Assembly: GCA_947378965.1 (NCBI GenBank)
Contig: CANCMG010000032.1
Span: 1 to 41,447 of the forward strand
DNA length: 41,447 nucleotides
Origin: Alcaligenaceae bacterium
Lineage (GTDB): Bacteria > Pseudomonadota > Gammaproteobacteria > Burkholderiales > Burkholderiaceae_B
Direction: 5' to 3'
The number at the start of each line of letters is the position of its first letter. Position 1 is the first letter of the stretch. The notes below the pieces were generated by a model. The model was not told the DNA's origin and made no database searches. It saw only the letters and a program-made list of their open reading frames with translations. The position numbers and the translations under genes are program-made. This document shows positions 31,642 through 40,171 of this stretch, in pieces.

Positions 31642-32799
31642 ATGGATATTTTGCTTGACGATCAAGAAGTACAAATCCGCGAAGCGGCGTCAGAGTTTTT
31701 GGCTGGTGAGTGCACGTCTGTATTGGTGCGCAAGATCGAAACTGACCCGCTGCAATATTCGCCAGCGTTATGGGAAAAGTTCGCTGAAAACGGCTGGCTG
31801 CAACTTTGCCTGTCGGATAAAAACGGCGGTCAAGAGTTGCCCTTAACGTATCTGGCCTTGCTGTTTGAATTGGCCGGCTATCACATTGCGCCGATCCCTT
31901 TGCACTCGACCATGGTGCCAGCAATGATCATCGATCGGCATGGCAGCGCAGAGCAGCAGCAACTCTTGCAGCAAGTGTTGAGTGGTAATCTGATCTTGAG
32001 TCATGCTGTGACCGAGGCCAATGGTCGTTGGACACCCGAGTCAATTAAGCTCGAAGGTCGGGTCGAAGGTAATGGGCTGGTGCTCAACGGCACAAAAAGC
32101 TTTGTGGGTAGTTATCGTGCCTCGAAGCAATGCATGGTTGTGTATCGCGAAGCGACAGCACCTCACCAGCTGGGGGTTGTGCTGGTGCCAACTGACGCAA
32201 CGGGCTTAAGCAGCGATGCCCTAGTGTCGATGGCAAAAGATGGCGAAGCAAACGTGCAGTTTAATAATGTTCGGGTGCCGCTGGACGCTCGGGTGGGTTC
32301 GGCTGCACAAGGCAATGCGATTGCACTTGAAGTCATGGATTTTTCTGCAGTGTTGTACGCCTCAATGATGGCGGGTGCAGGTCGCAGAACCCTTGACATG
32401 GCTGTTGCACATGCTAAACAGCGCGAAGCGTTTGGTCAGCCGATTGGGGCGTTTCAAGCCATTCAGCACTTGTGTGCAAACATGGTCAATGCCATCGATG
32501 GCACAACGATGCTTGCGCGTGAAGCGTTATGGCGGATAGACGAAAAACTACCTCATCGCGTTAACGTCGCGCAGGCAAAATCGTTTGGTAACGAACAATG
32601 CATGATGGTGGTGCGTTCGGCACAGCAAATTCACGGCGGTATGGGCTTTATTCGTGACTTTGACTTGAACCTTTGGTATCGCCGAGTGGGCTCCTGGAGC
32701 CTGCGTGGCGGCACGGCGGCAGAACATCGCCGCACGATCGCTGCCGCGTTGTTAGATCAGCCAGGCAAAGTTCGTATTGGTAATATCCCACAGGCTTGA
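31642..32799 (+). CDS. Acyl-CoA dehydrogenase, smaller subunit of a pair
   Basis: A 385-residue ACAD 20 bp downstream of the first, with AAAGGTGA ahead of ATG 31642. Segments: DDQEVQIREAASEFLA, FAENGWLQLCLSDKNGG, SHAVTEANGRWTPESIKL (degenerate FAD loop, without the ExxGSD pattern), VQFNNVRVPLDARVG, AKQREAFGQPIGAFQAIQH, and QIHGGMGFIRDFDLNLWYRR. The YEGT position reads RGGT (Gly356), so the canonical Glu is missing here too. The classical Arg and Gln of the FAD/dimer contacts (REAFGQPI) are kept. I interpret the two genes as one alpha-beta enzyme. A strong terminator follows. Confidence 0.92.
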   Translation: MDILLDDQEVQIREAASEFLAGECTSVLVRKIETDPLQYSPALWEKFAENGWLQLCLSDKNGGQELPLTYLALLFELAGYHIAPIPLHSTMVPAMIIDRHGSAEQQQLLQQVLSGNLILSHAVTEANGRWTPESIKLEGRVEGNGLVLNGTKSFVGSYRASKQCMVVYREATAPHQLGVVLVPTDATGLSSDALVSMAKDGEANVQFNNVRVPLDARVGSAAQGNAIALEVMDFSAVLYASMMAGAGRRTLDMAVAHAKQREAFGQPIGAFQAIQHLCANMVNAIDGTTMLAREALWRIDEKLPHRVNVAQAKSFGNEQCMMVVRSAQQIHGGMGFIRDFDLNLWYRRVGSWSLRGGTAAEHRRTIAAALLDQPGKVRIGNIPQA

Positions 32800-32842
32800 T
32801 CATCGCGCAAAAATGTTGCGGTCGTTAATTGCGTTTAAGTCG

Positions 32843-32882
32843 TACTAATTCAGAGTTCAACTCTGAATTAGTATGGTTTTTC
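32843..32882 (+). terminator. Rho-independent terminator after the ACAD pair
   Basis: TACTAATTCAGAGTT and AACTCTGAATTAGTA flank a single C (32843-32873), making a near-perfect 13-15-bp stem. It is followed by TGG and a T5 run (32877-32881). It is the clearest terminator in the window and closes the acyl-CoA dehydrogenase unit. Confidence 0.8.
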
Positions 32883-32967
32883 TAAACAAGGGGCTTTGAT
32901 TTCAAAGCGAAGCTGGGCGACGATTAGCCGTCAAAAGTGCAAATATTCGCGCTGGTAAGATGAACAA

Positions 32968-33630
32968 ATGCCCCCTCACACCCCCGTTTTACTTCAAGCC
33001 GAAGGCCTTTCAAAGCGGGTTTCGCCCGAGCGTTGGCTGTTTCGACACCTGAATGTCTCTGTTGCGCCGGGCGAACAACTTGCGCTTCGGGGCGCCTCAG
33101 GCGTGGGCAAATCTACGTTACTCAACCTGATGGCCGGGCTCGATCTGCCTGATGAGGGTCGTGTGCTGCTAAAGGGCCAGAATCTGTCTGAGATGACCAA
33201 GAGTGAACAGTTAGCTTTGCGCCGTGCGACCTTTGGTTTTGTGTTTCAGGCATTTCATTTAATGCCGCATCTCAACGCTTTACAAAATGTGATGGTGCCG
33301 TGTTTGTTAGCGGGCTTAGCCTTCGCGCAGGCGAAAGAACGCGCTGAGCGTTTACTCGAAGCACTTGAACTCATGGCTGTCGCGCAATCCTTTCCCTCGG
33401 TGTTATCTGGCGGAGAGCAGCAACGCGTGGCGCTTGCGCGCGCGCTTGTCCATCAACCAAAAATTGTGTTGGCGGATGAGCCGACTGGCAACCTTGATCC
33501 TGAAACGGCAGCTAAGGCACTCACCCTTCTTTGCCATACCTGTCGCGAGCAAGGCGCGGCACTGCTGATGGTGACGCATTCGGCAGAGTCCGCCGCTAGG
33601 CTTGATCGCACCTTCGTGTTAACCGGTTGA
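32968..33630 (+). CDS. ABC transporter ATP-binding protein (LolD/MacB type)
   Basis: A 220-residue ATPase. Walker A GASGVGKST (42-50), Q-loop in FVFQAFHLMP, signature LSGGEQQ (146-152), Walker B IVLADEP with Glu171, and the D-loop GNLD and H-loop MVTHS are all intact. The sequence type (RRATFGFVFQAFHLMPHLNALQNVMVP) is that of LolD/MacB-like mechanotransmitters, which work with FtsX-type permeases on envelope substrates. The permease starts in the overlapping TGATG at its stop. Confidence 0.93.
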   Translation: MPPHTPVLLQAEGLSKRVSPERWLFRHLNVSVAPGEQLALRGASGVGKSTLLNLMAGLDLPDEGRVLLKGQNLSEMTKSEQLALRRATFGFVFQAFHLMPHLNALQNVMVPCLLAGLAFAQAKERAERLLEALELMAVAQSFPSVLSGGEQQRVALARALVHQPKIVLADEPTGNLDPETAAKALTLLCHTCREQGAALLMVTHSAESAARLDRTFVLTG

Positions 33631-36170
33631 TGTTATTTTTTTGGCTACTAACTGCCGCTTTTCGGGCGCAACCTGGCCGCTGGCTGATTGCTGGGCTAAC
33701 TGTTGCGCTGGGTATCGCCCTAGCCGTGGCGATTCATACCGTCAACAGCTCTGCCCTCAATGAATTTGGTCGCGCACTGGATACGGTCAACGGGCAAGCT
33801 TCGGCGCAACTCGTTTCTACCTCGGGCGACTTTCCAGACACTTTGTTTGATGAAATCGTCGCTCGTCAAAAAGAGTTCGGTCTCCGCGCGGTGAGCCCTG
33901 TGCTCGAGCGTGTGACGCAACCGGTGCGCGTACTGGGTTTAGATATTTTTCAAGCAAGTCGAGTGACCACCGCTCTGTTGCCAGCAGCCTCTGACGAACA
34001 GCGTATGCGCGTTTTTGAACCAGACGCGATCTTTTTATCAGCGGCGGCGCTAAAAGAGTTGGCAGTGGCCGTGGGCGATGACCTCACGCTGTCGTTAGGC
34101 GGTAAAAAGCAAACGTTCAAGATCGCGGGTTTGGTGCCGGGCGCTGCGGGGCAAAGCTTGGCGGTAATGGATTTAAGCGTTGCGCAGTGGCGTTTGGATG
34201 GGCTTGGCAAGCTGAGTCGGTTGGATATTCAGCTAGTCGATGGGGCGAGCCCCAAAGACTTAGTGATCGCGCTTAAGAATTCAAATTTGGGTTTGACGCT
34301 GGTCACTGCCGACGATCGCGATCGTAGGATGTCTAATTTATCGCGCGCTTATCGCGTAAATTTGAGCGTACTCGCCTTGGTCGCCTTGTTCACAGGCGCA
34401 TTTCTAGTGTTCACGACAATTAGTTTTTCTGTGCTGCGCCAGCAGTCTGAACTGGCGCTACTGAGCGTCTTGGGGGCGGGGCGTACATGGTTGTTTGGTT
34501 TAGTCTTGACGCAAGCATTGTTAGTGGCTGCGCTTGGTGGTTTGCTGGGCATTGGTTTAGGCTTAGGCGTTGCCTCGGTTTTATTGCGAGTGATGGGCGG
34601 CGATCTTGGGGCGGGCTATTTTTCAACGACCGTGCCGCCGCTCGATATTGATCCGTCGATCTTGTTGGGGTTCTGGCTGTTGTCGCTAGTTGTTGGTGCG
34701 ATCGCTGGATATTTTCCTGCGCGTGCTGCCACAGCGGGTTCTCCAGTGAGACAGCTGCGTGCAGGTGCGACAGAACGCATGCTTAAACCCGTGTTGAACG
34801 CTAGGATTGCGATCGCGCTTGCAGTCACGAGTATGGTGCTGACTCTGTTGCCGCCTATCGAGGGCTTGCCCATTGCTGCGTATTTGTCGATTGCTTTTCT
34901 ATTATTTGCGGGGCTGGCGTTGATGCCCTCGTTGGTGAGTCAGTTCTTTTCATGGCTGGCTCGCTTTTTACCGAGTCGGTTTGCTGGCGCGGTCTCACCC
35001 TCTTTGACCCTTGCTGTGTGGCGGCTGTCACAAGCGCCTGCCAGTGCGGCTGGGCTAATTGCTGGGGTGGTAGCAGCGCTCGCTTTAACGGTGGCGATGG
35101 TGGTGATGGTGGCCAGTTTTCGTGACTCTGTCACGCAATGGCTAGATAAGGTGTTGCCCGCAGATCTGTATGCGAGTTTGACCCGCTCTGATGTCAATGA
35201 GGCCTTAGTCCAAGATCCCGCCTTGCTTCAGGCTCTTACGGCTGTCCCCGGGATTGCGCGTTTAGAATTCACATTGCAACAGAAGATTCTGTTTCGCCCT
35301 GAGCAACCAGAAGTGATGTTCATTGCTCGGCCGGTGCCGGTCGGTCGCGCTGCTCAAGTACTGCCTGTCACGGGTGATCTGTCTGCTCAACCGAAGGGGT
35401 TAACAGATCCACTACCAGAGGTCTTTGTGTCTGAGGCGATGCTGGATTTATATGATTGGAGGCCCGGTAAGATTCATGAGTTGCCTATCAAGACAAGCAC
35501 CAGCGATTACCTTTCGGTGTGGGTGGCAGGCGTATTTCGCGATTACGGTCGGCAACACGGCTCGGTAGTGATGGATATCTCGACCTATCAAGCGCTCACT
35601 CAGGATAAACGCCGCACGGATATTGCCTTGTGGCTTGCGCCTGATGCAAATCCGTCCGTAGTGCTTGAGCGCTTACGCTCGCAGTTTCCTCAATTTAAGT
35701 CGCTCGAGTTTAGAAGCTCAACAGATTTACGCGCGTTATCACTGACCATTTTTGATCGGAGTTTTGCAATGACCTATGCGCTAGAGGTCGCGGCTTTGAT
35801 GGTGGCATTGTTTACGGTTGCGGCCGGTTTTGCCGGACAGGCGCTTTTACGACAAAAAGAATTTGCGCTAGTGAAGCAATTGGGCCAATCATCTTCACAG
35901 TTAACGCATTGGATTAGCCTCGAGGCAGGCCTTTTACTTGCGCTCGCTGCCTGTTGGGGAACTGTACTCGGCTTGCTGATGAGTCAGGTGCTGATCCATC
36001 GCGTCAATCCTCAATCTTTTCACTGGACCATGGAGACAAGCCTGCCTGCGGTCGCAATCGTTGTACTCATTCTTGTGACTGTGTTGCTGGGGATGTTGGC
36101 AGCGGTCTGGGCAGCGAAAACAAACTTGAATGCAGAGCGACTGGTTTTGTCATTGCGCGAGGACTGGTGA
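33630..36170 (+). CDS. FtsX/MacB-type ABC permease, long form
   Basis: An 846-residue permease with two FtsX domains. It has an N-terminal helix, a periplasmic MacB-like core (about 40-230), three helices (LSVLALVALFTGAFLVFTTI, then FGLVLTQALLVAALGG, and one near 340), a middle pair of helices, a second periplasmic domain (about 480-680), and three C-terminal helices ending VWAAKTNLNAERLVLSLREDW. Sequences such as RQQSELALLSVLGAGRTWLFG and RQKEFALVKQLGQSSSQL are duplicated FtsX signatures. ATG 33630 overlaps the ATPase stop (TGATG). The long two-FtsX-domain type resembles the AttF/AttG arrangement fused, or YbbP-like permeases. Confidence 0.92.
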   Translation: MLFFWLLTAAFRAQPGRWLIAGLTVALGIALAVAIHTVNSSALNEFGRALDTVNGQASAQLVSTSGDFPDTLFDEIVARQKEFGLRAVSPVLERVTQPVRVLGLDIFQASRVTTALLPAASDEQRMRVFEPDAIFLSAAALKELAVAVGDDLTLSLGGKKQTFKIAGLVPGAAGQSLAVMDLSVAQWRLDGLGKLSRLDIQLVDGASPKDLVIALKNSNLGLTLVTADDRDRRMSNLSRAYRVNLSVLALVALFTGAFLVFTTISFSVLRQQSELALLSVLGAGRTWLFGLVLTQALLVAALGGLLGIGLGLGVASVLLRVMGGDLGAGYFSTTVPPLDIDPSILLGFWLLSLVVGAIAGYFPARAATAGSPVRQLRAGATERMLKPVLNARIAIALAVTSMVLTLLPPIEGLPIAAYLSIAFLLFAGLALMPSLVSQFFSWLARFLPSRFAGAVSPSLTLAVWRLSQAPASAAGLIAGVVAALALTVAMVVMVASFRDSVTQWLDKVLPADLYASLTRSDVNEALVQDPALLQALTAVPGIARLEFTLQQKILFRPEQPEVMFIARPVPVGRAAQVLPVTGDLSAQPKGLTDPLPEVFVSEAMLDLYDWRPGKIHELPIKTSTSDYLSVWVAGVFRDYGRQHGSVVMDISTYQALTQDKRRTDIALWLAPDANPSVVLERLRSQFPQFKSLEFRSSTDLRALSLTIFDRSFAMTYALEVAALMVALFTVAAGFAGQALLRQKEFALVKQLGQSSSQLTHWISLEAGLLLALAACWGTVLGLLMSQVLIHRVNPQSFHWTMETSLPAVAIVVLILVTVLLGMLAAVWAAKTNLNAERLVLSLREDW

Positions 36171-37384
36171 TGCAACGTCGAATGTGGCTTAAGCGTTGTG
36201 TCTTGTTAGCTTCCGCGCCCTCTTTGCAATCGTGGTCTGCTGCGGCTTTTTCTGGCCTCACGACGACTGGTGCGTTAGCCACTGGGTCGCCACCTCTCGT
36301 CGATGCGGCTTCATCTCCGAACCCATTGTCAGTCGCTCATGCGGACAGCATTGCGGGCGCTGCGTACCCCGAAGTGTTCTCAAGAAAACTAGTTTTTCCG
36401 CGGGACTTTGGCGCACATCCAGACTATCGCACTGAGTGGTGGTACATGACGGGATGGCTAGGTGAGGGTGCAGATCAGCTGGGCTTTCAAGTGACATTTT
36501 TTAGAAGCCGTACCCTGCATCCTCAGAGCAATCCAAGCCGGTTTGCTCCACGTCAATTGATGTTTGCGCATGCCGCCTTAGCGTTGCCAGGTGAGGGCCA
36601 GTTGCTTCACGCTGAGGTGGCTGGTCGAGCGGGCCCTGCAGGCGCTTCATTCGATACAACAGATACCGCGCTTGCACTTTCTGGCTGGAGCTTGCAACGC
36701 ACGGTTGATGATCATTACAAAATCCTGATTCCTGCAGAGCACTTTACGCTCGAGTTAGCTGCACTCACTGCGCTGGCTCCAGTGTTGCGTGGAGACGACG
36801 GCTTTTCTTTAAAAGGACCGACTTCACAGTTTGCAAGTTACTACTACAGCCGCCCGCAGTTAAGTGTCTCTGCGCGGGTCACGTTTAAAAAATCTTCGGG
36901 TAGTCGTCGTAAATCAGAACAGCCTTTGAGTCTCTCAGGATCAGCTTGGTTTGATCACGAATGGTCAAGTAGTTTGCTGATGGCCGGTGCGGTGGGCTGG
37001 GACTGGATTGGTATCAATCTTTTAGATGGCGGTAGTTTGATGGCGTTTCGCATGCGAGACGCCGCAAAGGATACCCTATTAAGTGAGTGGGACTGGCGCG
37101 ACGCACGCGGGCAAGTGATTGAGAAGCGACGGGATGTGAGCTGGCAACCTCTTGGTCAATGGCGCTCACCTCGCTCGTTGGTTGCGTATCCCGAGCGGTT
37201 TCAGCTGCGAGTGGCAGGTCGTACGTTGACCTTGCAGCCTTTAATGCCAGACCAAGAGGTGAATGCACAAGCCAGCACGGGCGGCTTTTATTACGAAGGC
37301 GCAGTCGAGCTGAAAGAGGGCGGCAAGTTACTGGGCAGGGGGTACTTAGAGTTAACCGGCTATGGTGCACCGGTGGCGTTGTAG
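36170..37384 (+). CDS. CrtC/AttH-like lipocalin-family exported protein
   Basis: A 404-residue protein with an exported leader, Arg-rich start (MQRRMWLKRCVLLASAPSL). The diagnostic segment HPDYRTEWWYMTGWLG (about 93-108) and the later SGSAWFDHEWSS and WDWIGINLLDGGSLMAF identify the hydroxyneurosporene synthase/AttH family with two lipocalin-like barrels. Biochemically known relatives hydrate carotenoids, but most members are in ABC cassettes and have no proven activity. The start ATG 36170 overlaps the permease stop (TGATG), so the three genes are coupled. Together they look like the attEFGH-type cassette. Confidence 0.88.
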   Translation: MQRRMWLKRCVLLASAPSLQSWSAAAFSGLTTTGALATGSPPLVDAASSPNPLSVAHADSIAGAAYPEVFSRKLVFPRDFGAHPDYRTEWWYMTGWLGEGADQLGFQVTFFRSRTLHPQSNPSRFAPRQLMFAHAALALPGEGQLLHAEVAGRAGPAGASFDTTDTALALSGWSLQRTVDDHYKILIPAEHFTLELAALTALAPVLRGDDGFSLKGPTSQFASYYYSRPQLSVSARVTFKKSSGSRRKSEQPLSLSGSAWFDHEWSSSLLMAGAVGWDWIGINLLDGGSLMAFRMRDAAKDTLLSEWDWRDARGQVIEKRRDVSWQPLGQWRSPRSLVAYPERFQLRVAGRTLTLQPLMPDQEVNAQASTGGFYYEGAVELKEGGKLLGRGYLELTGYGAPVAL

Positions 37385-37768
37385 TGCTCGGAACTGTGCC
37401 GGTCTGCGTGCGTCGGTAGATGTCAAAAATACAGAACCAATACTGGTCTCTTAATTCAATCAGGTATTCGTGGATCCCACGCTCACTTCGTTGAGTTTTA
37501 TTTTGACGGTCGCAATCACGGCTCAATGACTGTTTGCTGTATCAATGGCAGCGTGAACGACGCACCAAAAAGCACGACAGCTGAATTGATCAATAACATC
37601 AGGCAAAGGCAGCGAGCAACACAAATATTTGTTGATACCGATCAAATGGGCGATTTACAAAGACTTTGCATTTTCGAAATATTCGTGCCCCTCAAAGCGG
37701 GGCTATTATTAATTTTCGCGGAAGTGTCAAATACTCTATCTTCAGTTAAGTTTAAACACAATCACGTC
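37385..37768. other. Intergenic stretch with no supported gene
   Basis: Nothing here is convincing. One plus-strand frame is open from 37385 into the pseudogene at 37769, but its start (37526) and translation (SVNDAPKSTTAELINNI, DTDQMGDLQRL) match nothing I know. The base composition is more AT-rich than the upstream operon. CCCTCAAAGCGGGG near 37689-37702 is a weak hairpin. It may be remnant DNA. Confidence 0.5.
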
Positions 37769-38178
37769 ATGACTAACTTTCACGAAATTCATCCCCTGAA
37801 TGCCTCACCCGAAATTGCGGCAATCTCTGCTGACATTCGTGCCGTTTCGGGCTTAGCGATGGTCGGCCTGATCTGGCTTCACTTTGCGGCTTGACCCGAC
37901 GTCCTTGAATACACTTGGACGGGCGTGCGTCCGTCCGGTGGTGGCCTCGCAGCAACTGGTAGCTGCGCCCACGCTGTCACTGGCGCCAATGCCCGCGCCC
38001 TTGACTCAACTCGCGCCCTTAGCTCGCATCGACACCTTATAGGTGGGGATTGCATCGGCCATTCGCTCCCTTGCAGCACGCCACGAGGGCGCGCAAGGCG
38101 GCATCGTCCCGAACCTCTGTTATTCCCGCCCTCACGCCGGTGCGCGTCGCCGTGCAACAATTACTACTGGCGCGCTAA
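37769..38178 (+). pseudogene. Decayed gene, probably DehI-like (halocarboxylic acid dehydrogenase/dehalogenase family)
   Basis: Reading on across lesions gives a coherent protein: IHPLNASPEIAAISADIRAV, GLAMVGLIWLHFAA, then LPDVLEYTWTGVRP, VVASQQLVAAPTLSLAP and LAPLARIDTYRWGL. The lesions are a TGA at 37892 where Leu (TTG) is expected, a duplicated TCCG at 37930-37937 that shifts the frame, and an extra T near 38037-38038 causing another shift. The remaining text runs to TAA 38178 in a third frame. The pattern (xIRAVSGL..NLIWRHFAALP) recalls Burkholderiales proteins annotated as DehI-like. The family name is moderately uncertain, but the decay is seen directly. Confidence 0.6.
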
Positions 38179-38206
38179 CCGGGCGGGTCTTGAATCGGAT
38201 CAGAAA

Positions 38207-38617
38207 ATGAAGAGTATCCTTGCCCTACTCTTGCCCTTTTGTACTTGCCTCGCACTTGCCCAAGATACGCTCTGCGTCGTTCAGGTGTTAAATATCGAAA
38301 AAAAATTAAATATCAAATTGACACAGGATCCTTATATTTTGAGCACGCTCAATCTAGATAGTGATTTTCGATTTAGTGGGCAAGTTTTGCAAGATTCGGT
38401 AACGAAGCAAAGTAAGTTAAAGACCTTCGTTTATCACGAATCCAAAGATCGCTATGTTCTGATCCATGCAAGTGAAAATAAGCTTGACACAGCAACCTGT
38501 GCAAGCGGGAAAAATGCGACTCAAGAATTTGGTTTGCACCGTGTGTATTCGCATAAATTTGAACACGAGTTAAGCTACAGCTGCAAAAGTACATGTGCAG
38601 TAGGGGTGCTGCAGTGA
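38207..38617 (+). CDS. Small exported protein, unknown function
   Basis: A 136-residue protein with a Sec signal (MKSILALLLPFCTCLALAQ, cleavage after residue 19). The mature part of about 117 residues holds four Cys (DTLCVV, TATCAS, SYSCKSTC) likely to pair in the periplasm, and beta-rich segments (DSDFRFSGQVLQDS, KTFVYHESKDRYVLIHASE). No family is recognised. The 3' end overlaps the next gene as GTGA, suggesting a functional pair with the CapA-like enzyme. The DNA from here to 39582 is more AT-rich and uses more A/T-ending codons than the neighbouring operons, which may reflect transfer. Confidence 0.68.
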   Translation: MKSILALLLPFCTCLALAQDTLCVVQVLNIEKKLNIKLTQDPYILSTLNLDSDFRFSGQVLQDSVTKQSKLKTFVYHESKDRYVLIHASENKLDTATCASGKNATQEFGLHRVYSHKFEHELSYSCKSTCAVGVLQ

Positions 38618-39582
38618 AGCGCGCTTTTTTAAAATTCAAACAACTTTCTTTAGCGCTTGTTTGCTGCACGGCTTTGATCAGCACTGCGTCTGCGCAAAAA
38701 CAGGAGGTGCGTATGCTGTTCGTCGGAGATATCATGCTCGATGAACTACCCGGAAAAGTCATCGCAAAGGGAAACAATCCATTCGCTGCTTTTCATAAAC
38801 AATTCAAACAGGCAGATCTAAGCTTCGGTAATTTAGAGTGCGTAGTGGGATTTGCCGGAAAAAAGGAAGACAAGCCATTTACCTTCTTAGCGCATCCTCG
38901 GGTGCTCAAAACCCTGAAATCGCACTTCTCAGCCGTCTCTGTCGCCAATAATCACAGCGGGGATTTCGGTCCAAAAGCCTTTGAGACGATGCTGGGCTTA
39001 TTAGAGAGAGCAAAGATTCCCTACTTCGGCGGTGGGCGTAATTTGCGTTCTGCTCACGCACCGTATGTCGTCGAAAAAAATGGGCATAAAATTGCCATCT
39101 TAGGCTATAACAATTTCCTTCCGCGTAGTTTTGAAGCCTTAGAAGATAGACCCGGCGTGGCGTGGGCCGACGCCGATCAAGTGGCTTTTGATATTCGTAA
39201 TGCTAAAGAAAAACTCGGCGCTGATATCGTGATTACCTATCCGCACTGGGGATGGGAGCATGAACCGCTAGCGTCAAAACATCAAGAAGAATTAGCTCGC
39301 CTGATGATAGATGCGGGCGCGGATGCCGTCGTCGGTGGACATCCACATGTGACGCAAAACATTGATATTTACAAAGGCAAGCCGATTTTTTACAGTTTGG
39401 GCAATTTTGTTTTTAACGGGTTTGATACCGAAGAATCACAAACGGGCTGGGCCTTAGAGTTAGTTTTTGATTCAAACCAACAAATCACTTGGACCATTCA
39501 TGTCGCCAAGCTCGATAAAAATGGTGTGCCACGATATGCAGGCATTTTGACAAAACAAGAGATAGATAAGATTCTTCGGTAG
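38614..39582 (+). CDS. CapA-family (poly-gamma-glutamate synthesis type) metallophosphatase-like protein
   Basis: A 322-residue exported protein. GTG 38614 has AGGGG at good spacing and overlaps the upstream stop. The signal peptide ends near STASA-QK. Motifs of the PGA_cap/CapA family: LFVGDIMLDELPG (Asp39), FGNLECVVG (Glu75), FLAHPRVL, VANNHSGDFG (Asn103-His104), YPHWGWEHE, VGGHPHVTQN and FYSLGNFVF. These metal-binding residues are in order. Relatives take part in poly-gamma-glutamate or other polymer export; here no CapB/CapC is present, so the role may be a generic periplasmic phosphoesterase. Confidence 0.87.
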   Translation: MKRAFLKFKQLSLALVCCTALISTASAQKQEVRMLFVGDIMLDELPGKVIAKGNNPFAAFHKQFKQADLSFGNLECVVGFAGKKEDKPFTFLAHPRVLKTLKSHFSAVSVANNHSGDFGPKAFETMLGLLERAKIPYFGGGRNLRSAHAPYVVEKNGHKIAILGYNNFLPRSFEALEDRPGVAWADADQVAFDIRNAKEKLGADIVITYPHWGWEHEPLASKHQEELARLMIDAGADAVVGGHPHVTQNIDIYKGKPIFYSLGNFVFNGFDTEESQTGWALELVFDSNQQITWTIHVAKLDKNGVPRYAGILTKQEIDKILR

Positions 39583-39640
39583 CGAACGGTGTGCGGTTAT
39601 CAGATGTCAGTCAAGAAAAACAGATTGCTCGGAGAACTGC

Positions 39641-39781
39641 ATGTCGCTTGAACAAGCAAAAATTGGATTTATTGGACTCGGCGCAATGGGGGGCGAAGCT
39701 CGGTGTCGCTGTGTCTGGCTATTTCTTGCAACGCCTGAAGACGAAATGAGGAGGCGTTATGCTTGCAGCACTTCGCGCTAA
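39641..39781 (+). pseudogene. Fragment of a 3-hydroxyisobutyrate-type dehydrogenase
   Basis: ATG 39641 opens a 46-residue frame starting MSLEQAKIGFIGLGAMGG. The motif KIGFIGLGAMG is the NAD(P)-binding N-terminus of beta-hydroxyacid dehydrogenases (about 290 residues when whole). After GAMGG the text no longer matches, so a deletion has joined the start to unrelated sequence ending at TAA 39781. No other part of the gene is found. Confidence 0.6.
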
Positions 39782-39824
39782 AGTCGTCATGCCAGTACAC
39801 TCATTTCTTTCAGACTGATTCAAT

Positions 39825-40169
39825 ATGCCATCAAAACTTAGCAGTCTTATCGGGTGGTTGCAAGAATATCAAGTTCTCTCGCGCTACCGAAAGCAATGGT
39901 TGCTGGCCGCGCTATTTTTGGTCTTAGCAGCGGCGGCAACACTTGCAGTCCCGCTTGCTTTTCGGGGGCTGGTAGACGCAGGGATCACCAGTGACGCCAG
40001 CGACCTTAAATTTATCTACTTATTGATATTGGCGATCAGCTTGGCTGTCGTGACGGCTAGTCGGTTTTACATGATGTCCTGGCTCGGCGAGCGTGTCGTC
40101 GCTGATATACGCCAGCGCGTCTTTAAAAACGTTTTACGCCAGAGCCCGGTTTATCGGATTTGCGCGTAA
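39825..40169 (+). pseudogene. ABC exporter (MsbA-like), truncated by insertion
   Basis: The first 110 residues are the transmembrane start of an ABC exporter: YRKQWLLAALFLVLAAAATL, VPLAFRGLVDAGI, LAISLAVVTASRFYMMSWLGERVVADIRQRVFKNVLRQSPVY. The normal continuation (roughly FETTKTGEVLSRL) is lost. Instead the frame runs into R-I-C-A and a stop inside the mobile element. The break lies at 40154/40155. The rest of the exporter would be expected on the far side of the element, outside the window. Confidence 0.8.
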
Positions 40170-40171
40170 AA

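Noticed and set aside
37014-37526. 170-residue minus-strand frame antisense to the CrtC-like gene
   Set aside because: It is Arg/Ser/Pro/Thr-rich like a shadow frame and lies mostly opposite a well-supported gene.
37925-38206. Long N-terminal extension of the small exported protein at 38207
   Set aside because: The extra residues come from the decayed DehI-like gene in a shifted frame; a clean signal peptide begins at ATG 38207.
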